64,000 bases of DNA from JBCCLJ01 sp039026915 (GTDB lineage Bacteria > Acidobacteriota > Thermoanaerobaculia > Multivoradales > Multivoraceae), in NCBI GenBank assembly GCA_039026915.1, contig JBCCLJ010000005.1, positions 10,766-74,765 of the forward strand, in the 5' to 3' direction. Position 1 is the stretch's first letter; each line of letters opens with the position of its first letter. Made by a program: the position numbers and the translations under genes. Below are positions 52,617 to 61,020 of the stretch, piece after piece. Below the pieces are notes generated by a model. That model made no database searches, had not been told where the DNA came from, and worked only from the letters and a program-made list of their open reading frames with translations.

Positions 52617-52844
52617 ATGGCGCAGCCTGTACTGTTGGATACCGAGATCGAATTGGATGCGAAGGCGCTGGCGTCTTTCGATGAGCGGCCCCGCCCGCGG
52701 CGGGTCGCCGCCCGGGAGCCCCGGAGGCCGCGCTATCCCGGTGAATCGGCCGTCTCGCGCTGGCACAGGTATTCCGACTGGTGGGCCTGGGGCGCCGCAG
52801 CGTTGACCGTCGTATCGGTCGTCGCTCTCTTCGCCTGGGGCTGA
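52617..52844 (+). CDS. small protein with C-terminal membrane helix
   Basis: 75 residues from an ATG preceded by AAAGGGG. The frame can be read back to 52509, but that part has AT-rich, promoter-like sequence rather than gene-like codons. The N-terminus is acidic (LLDTEIELDAKALASF), followed by an Arg/Pro-rich basic linker and one membrane helix near 56-74 (WWAWGAAALTVVSVVALF), ending in Gly. A tail-anchored topology is predicted. No family is recognised. It precedes the selenoprotein gene by 112 bases in the same orientation. Confidence 0.6.
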   Translation: MAQPVLLDTEIELDAKALASFDERPRPRRVAAREPRRPRYPGESAVSRWHRYSDWWAWGAAALTVVSVVALFAWG

Positions 52845-52956
52845 CGCCCGCCCAGCAGACGCCTTCCGGTGGAGCGGGAGTCGGTCCATCCGAGTGTGAG
52901 TCCTCGCCACCGCCTGGCGTCGCAGCCTTTCGGGGGCGGTGGTTTATAGTCGACTC

Positions 52957-54102
52957 ATGAAGAACCGCCGAAGAGCCGTCGCTCCGAGCGTCGCCGTCGC
53001 GCTGCTGCTGGCAGCGTCGCTCACGCCGGCGCTGGCCGACGGGGAGACGACGGTTCTCCATCTCGACCGAGTCGTCGAGCTCGAACAGACGCTCGCCGAC
53101 CCCACCGACCTCTGGGTCACCCCCGAGGACCTGACGCGCATCAACGACTTCGTGCTGAAGCCCGAGGGCGCCTGCCTGGACGATCTCTGTATCCCGATTC
53201 CGCGGGGTGAAGGCAGTGACTTCGTCGTCGAGAGCGAGGGCGAGACCTGGTTCAGCCTGACCGCCTTCGCCCGCAAGGTCGGGCAGGAGTACGTCGCGGA
53301 CCGCGAGAGTCGCGTCTGGAGCTTCGGAGCCGTGCCGGCGGTGCGCAGCTCGTTTCTGACACGGGCCCAAGCTCCGGAGTTCGTTCTGCCCGATCGTCAG
53401 GGCGAGCCGGTGAGACTCTCCGAGTTTCGCGGTCGCAAGGTGCTGCTGCTCAGCTGGGCCTCCTGGTGAGGATGCTCCAGGGACCTGCCAGGTTGGCAGG
53501 CTTTGTACGAAGAGCTGAAGGATGACGGCTTCGAAGTCATCGCCGTTGCTCAGGATACGGCGGGTGACGCCGCGGCGGGCCCCTTCTACGAAGCGGCCAA
53601 AGCCACCTTCACGACGCTCATCGACACCAAGCACACGCTGAGCGCGCTCTACGGGATGGTCAACGTGCCGACCGGAGTGCTCATCGACGAGGACGGGCAG
53701 GTCGTCCGTTTCGACGAAGGCACCTACACGCGCGAGTACCAGGCCGGAACGCTGAGCTTCGGTACCAACGACTACCTGCCGATCGTGCGCGACTGGGTCG
53801 CCCGCGGAGCGGCGAGCGAGTTCGTTCAGGAGGCCGCGGAGATCGCGGACTCCGTCGGTCGCCGAACCGATGCCGAAGCCCGCGCCGATGCGGCTTTTCG
53901 ACTCGCTACCCACTTCGAGCTTCAGGGCGATCGCGAGCGCGCCGTCGTCTACTGGCGCCAGGCGCAGGAGCTGAACCCCGACAGCTGGAACTACCATCGG
54001 CAGGAATGGTCGTACGATCCCGGAAGTGCCGGTGCCAAGTGGTTCCAGAAGTTCCAGAAGCTCGAGGGCAAGCCGTACTACGCACCGCTGCGTAAGCCCT
54101 GA
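52957..54102 (+). CDS. redoxin-type selenoprotein with in-frame TGA (Sec171), exported
   Basis: Read through the TGA at 53467-53469 as selenocysteine this is one protein of 381 residues. A signal peptide covers 1-27 (LTPALA). Residues about 30-140 form an unassigned domain with a Cys pair (GACLDDLC). From 141 on, APEFVLPDRQGEPVRLSEF, then VLLLSWASW-U-GCSRDLP, is the TlpA/ResA/AhpC redoxin fold; the TGA stands where the active-site Cys after WASW belongs. The fold continues without gap: GFEVIAVAQD, YGMVNVPTGVLIDEDG. The tail (about 285-381) is TPR-like, ending YYAPLRKP. Neither half alone is a complete redoxin, and a bacterial SECIS hairpin follows the TGA. A single sequencing error or nonsense mutation is the alternative. 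The Sec-insertion genes are not in the window. Confidence 0.82.
53467..53500 (+). promoter_or_regulatory. bacterial SECIS element with its TGA codon
   Basis: The TGA at 53467-53469 is followed, 14 bases later, by CCTGCCA (53484-53490), a GGT loop (53491-53493) and TGGCAGG (53494-53500): a perfect 7-bp stem. The loop starts with two G and lies 22 bases after the TGA, within the 16-37 base range and with the loop G expected for bacterial SECIS elements, which bind SelB. The hairpin is inside the coding sequence (DLPGWQA), so its bases are also codons. Confidence 0.78.
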
Positions 54103-54156
54103 ACTCTCCGGTCGGTCGCCGGCCGCGAGACGTCACTGCCGTTGAAGGAGAATCGC

Positions 54157-55431
54157 GTGAAGACGATGACGAAGGTCGTCCTTTCGGCGGCTTCCGCCGC
54201 CTCGATGGTGCTCTGGGGCTGCGCTCCGCCCGTTGCCGAGGAGGCTCAGCCGGTCGACGGTGCGCCTGCCGAGAAGCAGCTGGCGGCTGCAGGGCGCTCC
54301 GACTCTCTCGATGGCCTCGTCCGAGAGCCGATGATCGTGCGACACCCCGCGGGCAGGCTCTTCGTCTCGGGCTACGGTTCGCAGGTGACGGGGACGAACC
54401 CGGAGTCGAGCCCGCTGCTGTGGAGTAGCGACGACGACGGCGCCACCTGGAAGCCTGTCGATGTCGGCGACAGCTCGGTGGGAGCGGCCGGCAACTCGGA
54501 TGTCGATCTGCACGTCGGCCCCGAGGGCACGTTGTATTTCGCGTCGATGGGCTTCGACCGAGCCGAACGGGCCGGCACGCACATTGCGATCGGGGCGAGC
54601 GCCGACGGCGGCGAGAGCTGGGCCTGGAACCGTATCTCGGAGACGAAGTTCGACGATCGGCCCTGGGTCCGCGCGACACCGAGCGGCACCGCACACGCGA
54701 TCTGGAACGACGGTGAAGGCGTGCGCCACGCGGTCAGCTCCGACCGCGGCCAGAGTTGGGAAGAGCGCGACGCGATCTACGAGCGCGGCGGCTCGAGCCA
54801 CTTTGCCGTGGGTCCGTCCGGCGAGTTGGCTGTGCGGATTGCACCGATCTCGGCCTCGGGCAACGTCTTCGACGAGGGGCTCGAGCTTCTCGCGGTGAGC
54901 GCCGACGACGGTACGACGTGGACCACCCACGCGGTCCCCGGTGACCGTCAGTGGGATCCCACCTTCTCGGATCCGAACGTCGTGCCGCGCTGGGTCGAGC
55001 CGATCGCGTGGACTGACGACGGGCGGCTCCACGCCCTCTGGAGCGAGGGTGCCGTCGTCCAGTTCGCGACGTCGTCGGACCGCGGCGAGAGCTGGAGCAC
55101 CGGCGAGCTCACTCCGGTCGAGGGCATCGCCTTCTTTCCCTACATGATCGCCGACGGGAATGCGCTCGTCGCGACGTGGTTCGAGCAGGACGGCGAGGAG
55201 CTCTACACGCGTCTGGCTCGGATCGATGGAGGCGAAGCCAGCGAGGCGACGCTCAGCGAGCGCTTCCAGCCCGACTCCTTTCTGGAAGCCCCCGATCCCA
55301 CGGTGCGCAACTCGGCCGGGGAGTACGTGCCGCCTCTGGTGCTGCCGAACGGTCGTCACCTCGTCGTGACTCCGATCCAGGACAAGGCAAACGAGCGGTG
55401 GGGCTTTACGACCTGGAGCTTCGAGCTCTAG
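54157..55431 (+). CDS. sialidase-like BNR/Asp-box lipoprotein
   Basis: 424 residues. I use the GTG at 54157 because GAAGGAG ends 6 bases before it; a TTG at 54142 would place that site inside the gene. The lipobox LWGC is near residue 23. At least five Asp-boxes are visible: SSDDDGATWK, SADGGESWAW, SSDRGQSWEE, SADDGTTWTT and SSDRGESWST, spaced 45-80 residues, giving a six-blade propeller. The catalytic Arg triad and Tyr-Glu pair of true sialidases cannot be confirmed by eye, so sugar hydrolysis is not certain. It follows the selenoprotein gene by 54 bases and a second propeller protein lies convergent downstream. Confidence 0.82.
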   Translation: MKTMTKVVLSAASAASMVLWGCAPPVAEEAQPVDGAPAEKQLAAAGRSDSLDGLVREPMIVRHPAGRLFVSGYGSQVTGTNPESSPLLWSSDDDGATWKPVDVGDSSVGAAGNSDVDLHVGPEGTLYFASMGFDRAERAGTHIAIGASADGGESWAWNRISETKFDDRPWVRATPSGTAHAIWNDGEGVRHAVSSDRGQSWEERDAIYERGGSSHFAVGPSGELAVRIAPISASGNVFDEGLELLAVSADDGTTWTTHAVPGDRQWDPTFSDPNVVPRWVEPIAWTDDGRLHALWSEGAVVQFATSSDRGESWSTGELTPVEGIAFFPYMIADGNALVATWFEQDGEELYTRLARIDGGEASEATLSERFQPDSFLEAPDPTVRNSAGEYVPPLVLPNGRHLVVTPIQDKANERWGFTTWSFEL

Positions 55432-55616
55432 GAGCGGGCTCGGCCTCAGCAACGGCTCGGTCGTGGTCAGTGCTCCCAGCGCTCCCGAAGACTCGGGGCG
55501 GGGACCTTGGTCCGATCCCACGTCGCTCCGCTCCTGGGATGACGCTGAGGGAGGCTCCTGGACTGCGCGTGCAGGCGGCGTTCGTTCTCCGAGCAGGGTG
55601 AGCCCCGTTCGCCTCG

Positions 55617-56816
55617 CTACCGCTCTAGCTCTTCCGCTCCAAACCAGGCGTGCCGAATCGACTTCCTCTCTTCGGGATGCTCTTCCGTTCGCGGAAGGTG
55701 CACGCTGTAGGTGACGTGGATCGTGCCGTCCTTGCCTTCGATCGCTGACGGGTAGGAGAACCGCCCGCTCTTCGGGGCCTCGTCCTCGAGCCGCAGCGCC
55801 GTGCGAAACGTACGTCCTTCGTCATTGGACAAGGAGACGGTGAGGCGATGGCGTCCGTCGGGCACGTCGTTGTGAACGACGAGGACGCGGCCGTCGCGCA
55901 GACGCAACGCGTCGACGCCGGCACCGGAGTCGACGAGCTGCTCGTGATCGCGCACCGTGCTCCATGTGGCTCCGCCGTCCCGCGACTCCGAGACGAGCAC
56001 CTTCTTCGGCGGCGGGCCGTTGTCGCGCATGTACGCGACGACGGCCCCGTCAGCGCGCTCGATGAGGCTCGGCTGAACGTTGCCACCGCCGACGATCGGC
56101 TCGCTCATCTGCCACGTGGCGCCGTCGTCGTCGCTGAAGGTGGTCATGGAGAAGGAGAAGCCGTCGGAGTACAGGCCGACGAGGAGTCGGCCGGTCGAGA
56201 GCTGGATCGGGTGCGGCCTCGTGAACCAGCCGAGGCGCCGTGTCAGCTTGTCTTCGGCGAGGTCGAGGTTGCGGTCCCTCCAGTCGCGGACGGCGTCGGG
56301 CAGCGATTGCTCGTCGAGGCCGATCGCGGCGAGGTAGTCGGCGGTCTTGGCCCGCACCGCATTCGGGAAGTCGTCCCCCGGTTTCATATGCAGAACGAAC
56401 TCGCGTTCCCAGTCCGGCGGCCCGGTGCCCCACTCCTCGGCGACCTTCACCTTCATCAGTGCGGTCTCCCAGAGATTGGCGAGGATCGTCGGGTAGAGGA
56501 GCCAGAGCTTCCCCTCGCGATCGACGAGCAGAGTGCAGTTCGTGTCGGGGAAGCCCGGGGTATCCGCGACCAGGAAGGGCTCACTCCAGCGCGCCTGCCG
56601 CGGACGCCGCACGGCGCCGTAGATCGCCACGTCGTCAGCCTTGCGCTCACCCGAACCGCGGAACCAGACGACGAAGAGACCGCCGTCGGGAGTCTCGACG
56701 AGGGAGGAACCGTGATTGTGCAGGGACTCGAAGGGCAGCACCAGCTCCGAAGACGGCTCCGCGCTCGCCGCGAGGGCGGTGAACAGGAGCGCCGTCCCAG
56801 CGACGAGGAGGTGCAT
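55617..56816 (-). CDS. exo-alpha-sialidase family protein, secreted
   Basis: 399 residues from the ATG at 56816, giving a signal peptide to residue 19 (AASA). A 23-codon extension upstream is not signal-like. The sequence fits the sialidase/BNR_2 family: an early HNHGSSLVETPDGGLFVVWFRGSGE stretch (shortened here; Arg and the following Gly-Ser-Gly are typical), Asp-boxes SDDDGATWQM and SRDGGATWST and SNDEGRTF, and FSYPSAIEGKDGTIHVTYS near the end, which carries the Tyr expected in the active site. Enzymes of this family release terminal sialic or related sugars, but many members act on other sugars. Divergent from ybaK. Confidence 0.83.
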   Translation of the reverse strand: MHLLVAGTALLFTALAASAEPSSELVLPFESLHNHGSSLVETPDGGLFVVWFRGSGERKADDVAIYGAVRRPRQARWSEPFLVADTPGFPDTNCTLLVDREGKLWLLYPTILANLWETALMKVKVAEEWGTGPPDWEREFVLHMKPGDDFPNAVRAKTADYLAAIGLDEQSLPDAVRDWRDRNLDLAEDKLTRRLGWFTRPHPIQLSTGRLLVGLYSDGFSFSMTTFSDDDGATWQMSEPIVGGGNVQPSLIERADGAVVAYMRDNGPPPKKVLVSESRDGGATWSTVRDHEQLVDSGAGVDALRLRDGRVLVVHNDVPDGRHRLTVSLSNDEGRTFRTALRLEDEAPKSGRFSYPSAIEGKDGTIHVTYSVHLPRTEEHPEERKSIRHAWFGAEELER

Positions 56817-56939
56817 GAACGACCGTGTGGGTCCGGGGTGCGGGGAAGAAAGGCGCGCGAGCGCCGAGGCGGGCGGGTGACGCATCCGTGGATGTTAAAC
56901 GGAGCTCGTCGCCGCAGGCCCGCGTGCGAGGATGGAGCC

Positions 56940-57437
56940 GTGGCGAAGTCGACGGCAACCCGTGCACTGCAGCTCCTGGTCCGTGAAGGCGTCGCGCACG
57001 AAGTGCACGAGTACGAGCTCGAGGTGGGCGCGGACGACACGACCTACGGTGAGCAGGTCGCGGCGGCTCTCGGAAGAGAACCGGAACGGCTCTACAAGAC
57101 GCTGGTCGCCGATCTTCAGACCGGGAAGGGGCGCGAGTCGGTCGTCGCCATCGTGCCGGTTTCGGGACTCCTCGATCTCAAGGCGCTCGCCAAAGCGGCC
57201 GGGGGCAAGAAGGCCGAGATGGCGGATCCGTCGGCCGCGGAGCGGCTGACGGGCTACGTGACGGGCGGCATCAGCCCGTTCGGCCAACTGCGGCCGCTGC
57301 GCATCTTCGCCGACGAGACACTGGAGCTCTGGGAGACGATCTGCGTCAGCGCGGGACGACGCGGGCTGCAGGTCGAGCTCGAACCGGCGGAGCTCTTGCG
57401 GCTCTGCGAGGCGACGATCGCCGACCTTTCGCGCTGA
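56940..57437 (+). CDS. ybaK: Cys-tRNA(Pro)/Cys-tRNA(Cys) deacylase, YbaK/EbsC family
   Basis: 165 residues from a GTG with GGATGGAG immediately before it; the frame runs open further upstream but without gene-like signals. It is the free-standing editing domain that hydrolyses Cys-tRNA(Pro) in the cytosol. Visible family traits are HEYELEVGADDTTYGEQVA near 20-40, PERLYKTLVA with the conserved Lys in KTL (near 50), VVAIVPVSGLLDLKALAKAAGGKKAEMA across 68-95, and TGYVTGGISPFGQL near 104-117. The normal length for the family is about 155-165, so it is complete. It stands alone between the sialidase-like gene and the kynureninase-like gene. Confidence 0.93.
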   Translation: MAKSTATRALQLLVREGVAHEVHEYELEVGADDTTYGEQVAAALGREPERLYKTLVADLQTGKGRESVVAIVPVSGLLDLKALAKAAGGKKAEMADPSAAERLTGYVTGGISPFGQLRPLRIFADETLELWETICVSAGRRGLQVELEPAELLRLCEATIADLSR

Positions 57438-57487
57438 AGCGTCAGGACCAGCTCCCGCTGCGTCGCGACTTGCACTAGGCTCCGAAC

Positions 57488-58651
57488 ATGAGCTCGTGGA
57501 AGTCTCACTTCTCGCGTTTCTTCGACGCCAACGAGGGCACGCTGCACTTCGCCGCCCACAGTCATCACTACTGGCCCGACGTCACCTTCGAGGCGCAGCG
57601 GGACGTCTGGCGCGACGCCGCGGCGCACGTCGACTCGAAGTGGGACAAGGTGTTCTCCGAGGTCCTTCCGCAGTCGCAGGAGCTCGTCGCACGCGCGATC
57701 GGAGGGAGCGACCCACGGTCGATCGCCTTCGCGGTCAACACCCACGAGCTGCTGTTACGCGTCGTCTCGTGCATCGAGCGTTCGCCGGTCCGCATCCTGA
57801 CGTCGGACGCCGAGTTCCACTCCTTCTCGCGTCAGGCACAGCGCTGGCAGGAAGCCGGCGTGGCCAAGATGGAGATCGTCCCTGCCGAGCCCTTCGACAC
57901 CTTCGAGGAGCGTTTTCTGGAACGCGCGAGCGGTGACCACGATCTGGTCTACGTCAGCCACGTGGCCTTCAACTCAGGCTTCGTCTTCGAGCGCTTGGAG
58001 GAGCTTGCAGCGTCCGTACCGAAAGAGGCTCTCCTCGTGCTCGACGGCTACCACAGCTTCATGGCGCTGCCCTTCGACTGGAGCGCCGTCGAAGACCGCG
58101 CCTTCTATCTCTCCGGTGGCTACAAGTACGCCATGGCGGGGGAGGGCTGCTGCTTCCTGGTCTGCCCTCCTGGGATCGCCGAACGGCCCGTGAACACCGG
58201 CTGGTACAGCGTCTTCGGCGACCTGCAGAAGCCCAAGGAGCCTGGAACCGTGCCGTATGCGGCCGACGGCATGCGCTTCTTCGGCTCGACCTTCGATCCG
58301 AGCGGTCTCTACCGACTTCGGGCCGCGCTCAGCCTATGGCAGCGAGAGGGTGTCACTGCAGAGGCGATCCACCGTCACGTCGTCGAACTGCAGTCGCGCT
58401 TCCTCGAGGCCGTGGCGAGCGGTACCGCGGGTCCGCTGCAAACCGACGACCTGGTGCCGCCGGTCTCAGATCGGCGACGTGGCCACTTTCTCACCTTTCA
58501 GCGTCCGGACGCCCCGGCGCTACACGAGGGGCTGAAGGCGGCCGGGGTGGTCACCGACGTGCGGGGCGATCGGCTGCGCTTCGGTTTCGGGGTCTACCAG
58601 GACTCGGACGACGTCGAGCAGCTCTGTGCACGCCTCAGCGCTGTCGGCTGA
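57488..58651 (+). CDS. PLP-dependent kynureninase-like aminotransferase-fold enzyme
   Basis: 387 residues from an ATG, class V aminotransferase fold. The Schiff-base lysine is K213 in SGGYKYAMAGEG, and D186 in LVLDGYHSF contacts the pyridine nitrogen; HSHHYWPD near 24-31 and NTGWYSVFGD near 237-246 are in expected places for the kynureninase/cysteine-desulfurase clan. The convergent neighbour 17 bases away is tryptophan 2,3-dioxygenase, so cleavage of kynurenine to anthranilate and alanine is the best guess. Length is a little short of typical kynureninase (410-460) and no formamidase gene lies close by, so the exact substrate is uncertain. Confidence 0.78.
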   Translation: MSSWKSHFSRFFDANEGTLHFAAHSHHYWPDVTFEAQRDVWRDAAAHVDSKWDKVFSEVLPQSQELVARAIGGSDPRSIAFAVNTHELLLRVVSCIERSPVRILTSDAEFHSFSRQAQRWQEAGVAKMEIVPAEPFDTFEERFLERASGDHDLVYVSHVAFNSGFVFERLEELAASVPKEALLVLDGYHSFMALPFDWSAVEDRAFYLSGGYKYAMAGEGCCFLVCPPGIAERPVNTGWYSVFGDLQKPKEPGTVPYAADGMRFFGSTFDPSGLYRLRAALSLWQREGVTAEAIHRHVVELQSRFLEAVASGTAGPLQTDDLVPPVSDRRRGHFLTFQRPDAPALHEGLKAAGVVTDVRGDRLRFGFGVYQDSDDVEQLCARLSAVG

Positions 58652-58667
58652 GTCGTGCTCGGATGAG

Positions 58668-59825
58668 CTACTTGCCCGGCTCGTAGCGAAAGCCGTAGGT
58701 CTCGGCTCCGTCGATGTCCGGTAGTGCGTCTTTGCGGAGGAGCAGGGTGCGCGTCGCCCAGAGCTCCTTGAAGACGCGGTACTCGAGCGCCGTGCGGTCG
58801 AGGTACTGCACTCCAGCAGAGCCGCCGGTGCCGGTGCGGTTGCCGATGAGGCGCTCGACCATGCGGGCGTGGCGCTGCCTGAAGACGATGAAGCTCTGTT
58901 CGAGGGTGACGGCGGCGTCGACGACCGCGCGCGGCCAGGCGAGCAGTGGGTGTTCGCGGTAGCTCTCGATGAACAGGATGGCGGCGCGCGTGCGCATCGT
59001 CAGAAAGCGCTCCTCCTCGGGCACGTCCTGCGCGGTCATGTGATCACGGGCGCTCTGCGTCTCGCGGCGGTAGCGGTCGGCGAGCCGCTGCTCGTCCTCT
59101 GCGGTCAGAGCGAACGAGATGGCGCGCTCGGCCAGCGACTCCATCTCGCGCTTCTGGGAGGCGAGGTACTTCTCGACGAACTCGGTGACCACCTCGTCAT
59201 CTCCGTCGTCGTCGGGCTCCGAGCCTTCGATCGGAGTGCGGGCGAGCCAGGCGAGGAGCGCTTCGTTGAGTGACGGTGGATCGTCGAGTCGCGCCTGCAC
59301 GCGACGGTAGGCGTCCGACTCCGAGCCATCCGGGTGCCGCAATGCCTGCATGTAGGTCTCGTGGCCGAGCGGAATGCGCTCGTCGCGAGAGAGTCCCATG
59401 AGAATCTCGATCTCCCGCAGCTGAGCCGACTGAAAGCCGCTCGCTGGATAGAGCTTGTCGCGAAAGCCCATGTAGTCGCGCGTCGTCATCGTCTCCATGA
59501 GGGAGAAGTGGCTCGCCGCGTGGCGCAGGATTTCCGACATGCGTGCGAAGCCGCGCACAGCGGCTCCGAGCGCCGTGTCCGGCACGTACTTCTGCGCGAA
59601 GAAGTCGCGTGTCGCCTGCAGCTCGCGCAGGAGGAGCTTGAACCAGAGCTCGTCGATCTGATGGATCGTGATGAAGAGGACTTCGTCGTTGCCGAGGCTT
59701 TCCTCCGACTCCGCAACGCCGTTTTGCAGCGCGAGGAGCTCTTCGACCTTGACGTAGTTCCAGTAGGTGACCGGCTTTGGCCTCTCCTCGTCCGTCTCGC
59801 TCTCGCCGCGCTTCCCGTCGCTCAC
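58668..59825 (-). CDS. kynA: tryptophan 2,3-dioxygenase
   Basis: 385 residues from a GTG (CAC at 59823-59825). It opens the indole ring of tryptophan to N-formylkynurenine with a heme. Clear family traits are YWNYVKVEELLALQNG near 21-36, DEVLFITIHQIDELWFKLLL near 47-66 with substrate His H55, FSLMETMTTRDYMGFR and the heme-ligand His in FRQRHARMVERLIGNRTGTGG near 320-340. The acidic insert GSEPDDDGDDE near 199-209 is not usual. The length resembles the animal-type and xanthomonad-type enzymes. The gene shares four bases (GTGA) with the DoxX gene upstream, so it is the last gene of that operon. Confidence 0.93.
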   Translation of the reverse strand: MSDGKRGESETDEERPKPVTYWNYVKVEELLALQNGVAESEESLGNDEVLFITIHQIDELWFKLLLRELQATRDFFAQKYVPDTALGAAVRGFARMSEILRHAASHFSLMETMTTRDYMGFRDKLYPASGFQSAQLREIEILMGLSRDERIPLGHETYMQALRHPDGSESDAYRRVQARLDDPPSLNEALLAWLARTPIEGSEPDDDGDDEVVTEFVEKYLASQKREMESLAERAISFALTAEDEQRLADRYRRETQSARDHMTAQDVPEEERFLTMRTRAAILFIESYREHPLLAWPRAVVDAAVTLEQSFIVFRQRHARMVERLIGNRTGTGGSAGVQYLDRTALEYRVFKELWATRTLLLRKDALPDIDGAETYGFRYEPGK

Positions 59826-60232
59826 GGTTCGCGTCGCACGCCGAGCTGCGTGAAGATCAGCGCGGCCCCCGTCATCGTCAGGCCCTTGAGGAAGAAGGAC
59901 ATCTGAATGCCGCGCATCATGTCGTCGGTTGCTTTGACCATCTCATAGCCATGCACGACGAAGGTCACGGGCACGAGAAAGATCGCGACCAGCCAGGCGC
60001 CGAGCTTCGGCTTCCAGTTGAAGAGGATCATGACGGCGCCAGCCAGCTCGACGACGCCCGAGATGAGCACCCAGAACACCTTCGCGGGAGCCGCCTCCGG
60101 CATGAGCGAGACGTAGCCGTCGATGTCGGTGAAGTGGGTGATGCCGGAGAGGAAGAAGATCAGGGTGAAGAGAACGCGACCGGCGATGCCGATCGCCGGA
60201 TGGTGAATCTCGACGTCGTTGCTGGAGCTCAT
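59822..60232 (-). CDS. DoxX family membrane protein
   Basis: 136 residues from an ATG. Four helices are visible, and the DoxX pattern GRVLFTLIFFLSGITHF near 18-34, followed by FWVLISGVVELAGAVMIL and ending in IFTQLG, places it in the DoxX/DoxD-like superfamily. These are small inner-membrane proteins often linked to redox enzymes or quinone-related stress. The stop overlaps the tryptophan dioxygenase start by four bases, suggesting co-translation. The next gene upstream is 35 bases away on the same strand. Confidence 0.85.
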   Translation of the reverse strand: MSSSNDVEIHHPAIGIAGRVLFTLIFFLSGITHFTDIDGYVSLMPEAAPAKVFWVLISGVVELAGAVMILFNWKPKLGAWLVAIFLVPVTFVVHGYEMVKATDDMMRGIQMSFFLKGLTMTGAALIFTQLGVRREP

Positions 60233-60267
60233 GAGAGTCCCTTCTGTGAAGAACGGCGGTGCGCGCG

Positions 60268-60915
60268 CTAGCGCACGTAGCCAATGATCGCAATGAAGTG
60301 TGCGACCGATCCTGCCATGACGAAGAAGTGCCAGATGCCGTGCGCGTGCCTCACGAGGTAGGTCGAGGTGGGGCGCTTGATCTTGTCGAGCAGGTAGAAG
60401 CAGACGCCGGTCGTGTAGGTCACGCCTCCGGCAAGGAGCCAGACGAAGCCGGCGCCGGGGAGCGACGCCCGGACGCTGGCGAAGTCGATGACGCAGAGCC
60501 AGCCCATGGCGAGGTAGATCGAAAGCTGCAGAACCTTCACGGCCTTGCCTGTGAGAAAGACCTCGGAGAGCACGCCGATGACAGCGAGGATCCAGACGGC
60601 GAGCAGCAGCTTCCAGCCGCCGCGTTCGCTCATGCTGATCAGAGTGATCGGCGTATAGGTGCCGGCGATGAGGAGGTAGATAGAGATGTGATCGAAGAGC
60701 CGGAAGAGCTGCTTGACCTTCGACGGTTTGAAGCTGTGGTAGAGCGTCGACATCGTGTACGCCAGCACCAGGGAAAAGCCGAAGACGCAGAAGCCGACGA
60801 TCACTTTCGGTCGACCGATGTCGATGCTGACCGAGATCAGTGCGCCCATCCCGAGGAGGGCGAATACGGTCCCGACGAGATGGGTGATGCTGTTGAGCTT
60901 TTCTCCGGCGTACAT
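60268..60915 (-). CDS. trhA: TrhA/hemolysin III family (PAQR-like) membrane protein
   Basis: 215 residues from the ATG at 60915; an extension to 60993 has no hydrophobic or ribosome-binding support. Seven membrane helices are predicted. Conserved PAQR residues are present: GEKLNSITHLVG near 4-15, YHSFKP near 60-65, RLFDHISIYLLIAGTYTP near 73-90, and the C-terminal HAHGIWHFFVMAGSVAHF near 189-206, whose His bind zinc. The family includes YqfA/TrhA, which affects membrane energy and lipid homeostasis in E. coli, and was first named for hemolysin III. The gene is in line with the ring-cleaving dioxygenase upstream (105 bases) and DoxX downstream. Confidence 0.9.
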   Translation of the reverse strand: MYAGEKLNSITHLVGTVFALLGMGALISVSIDIGRPKVIVGFCVFGFSLVLAYTMSTLYHSFKPSKVKQLFRLFDHISIYLLIAGTYTPITLISMSERGGWKLLLAVWILAVIGVLSEVFLTGKAVKVLQLSIYLAMGWLCVIDFASVRASLPGAGFVWLLAGGVTYTTGVCFYLLDKIKRPTSTYLVRHAHGIWHFFVMAGSVAHFIAIIGYVR

Positions 60916-61020
60916 GGTGGGCGTCCTAGGTGTCGCTGGCTCCCGCGTGTGGTCTCTGTGCGAGTCTAGACCAACCGCGAAGCCATCCAGCAAACGCCCC
61001 CAAGAGTTGCTTCGATCGCG

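Noticed and set aside
52939..53469. A complete 176-residue protein ending at WASW
   Set aside because: It would end exactly before the active-site residue of the redoxin fold; the next frame continues the fold.
53503..54102. A separate gene starting after the TGA at 53467
   Set aside because: The only starts are TTG at 53503 or later, with no ribosome-binding site, and the product would lack half of the redoxin fold; read-through as selenocysteine explains all the sequence.
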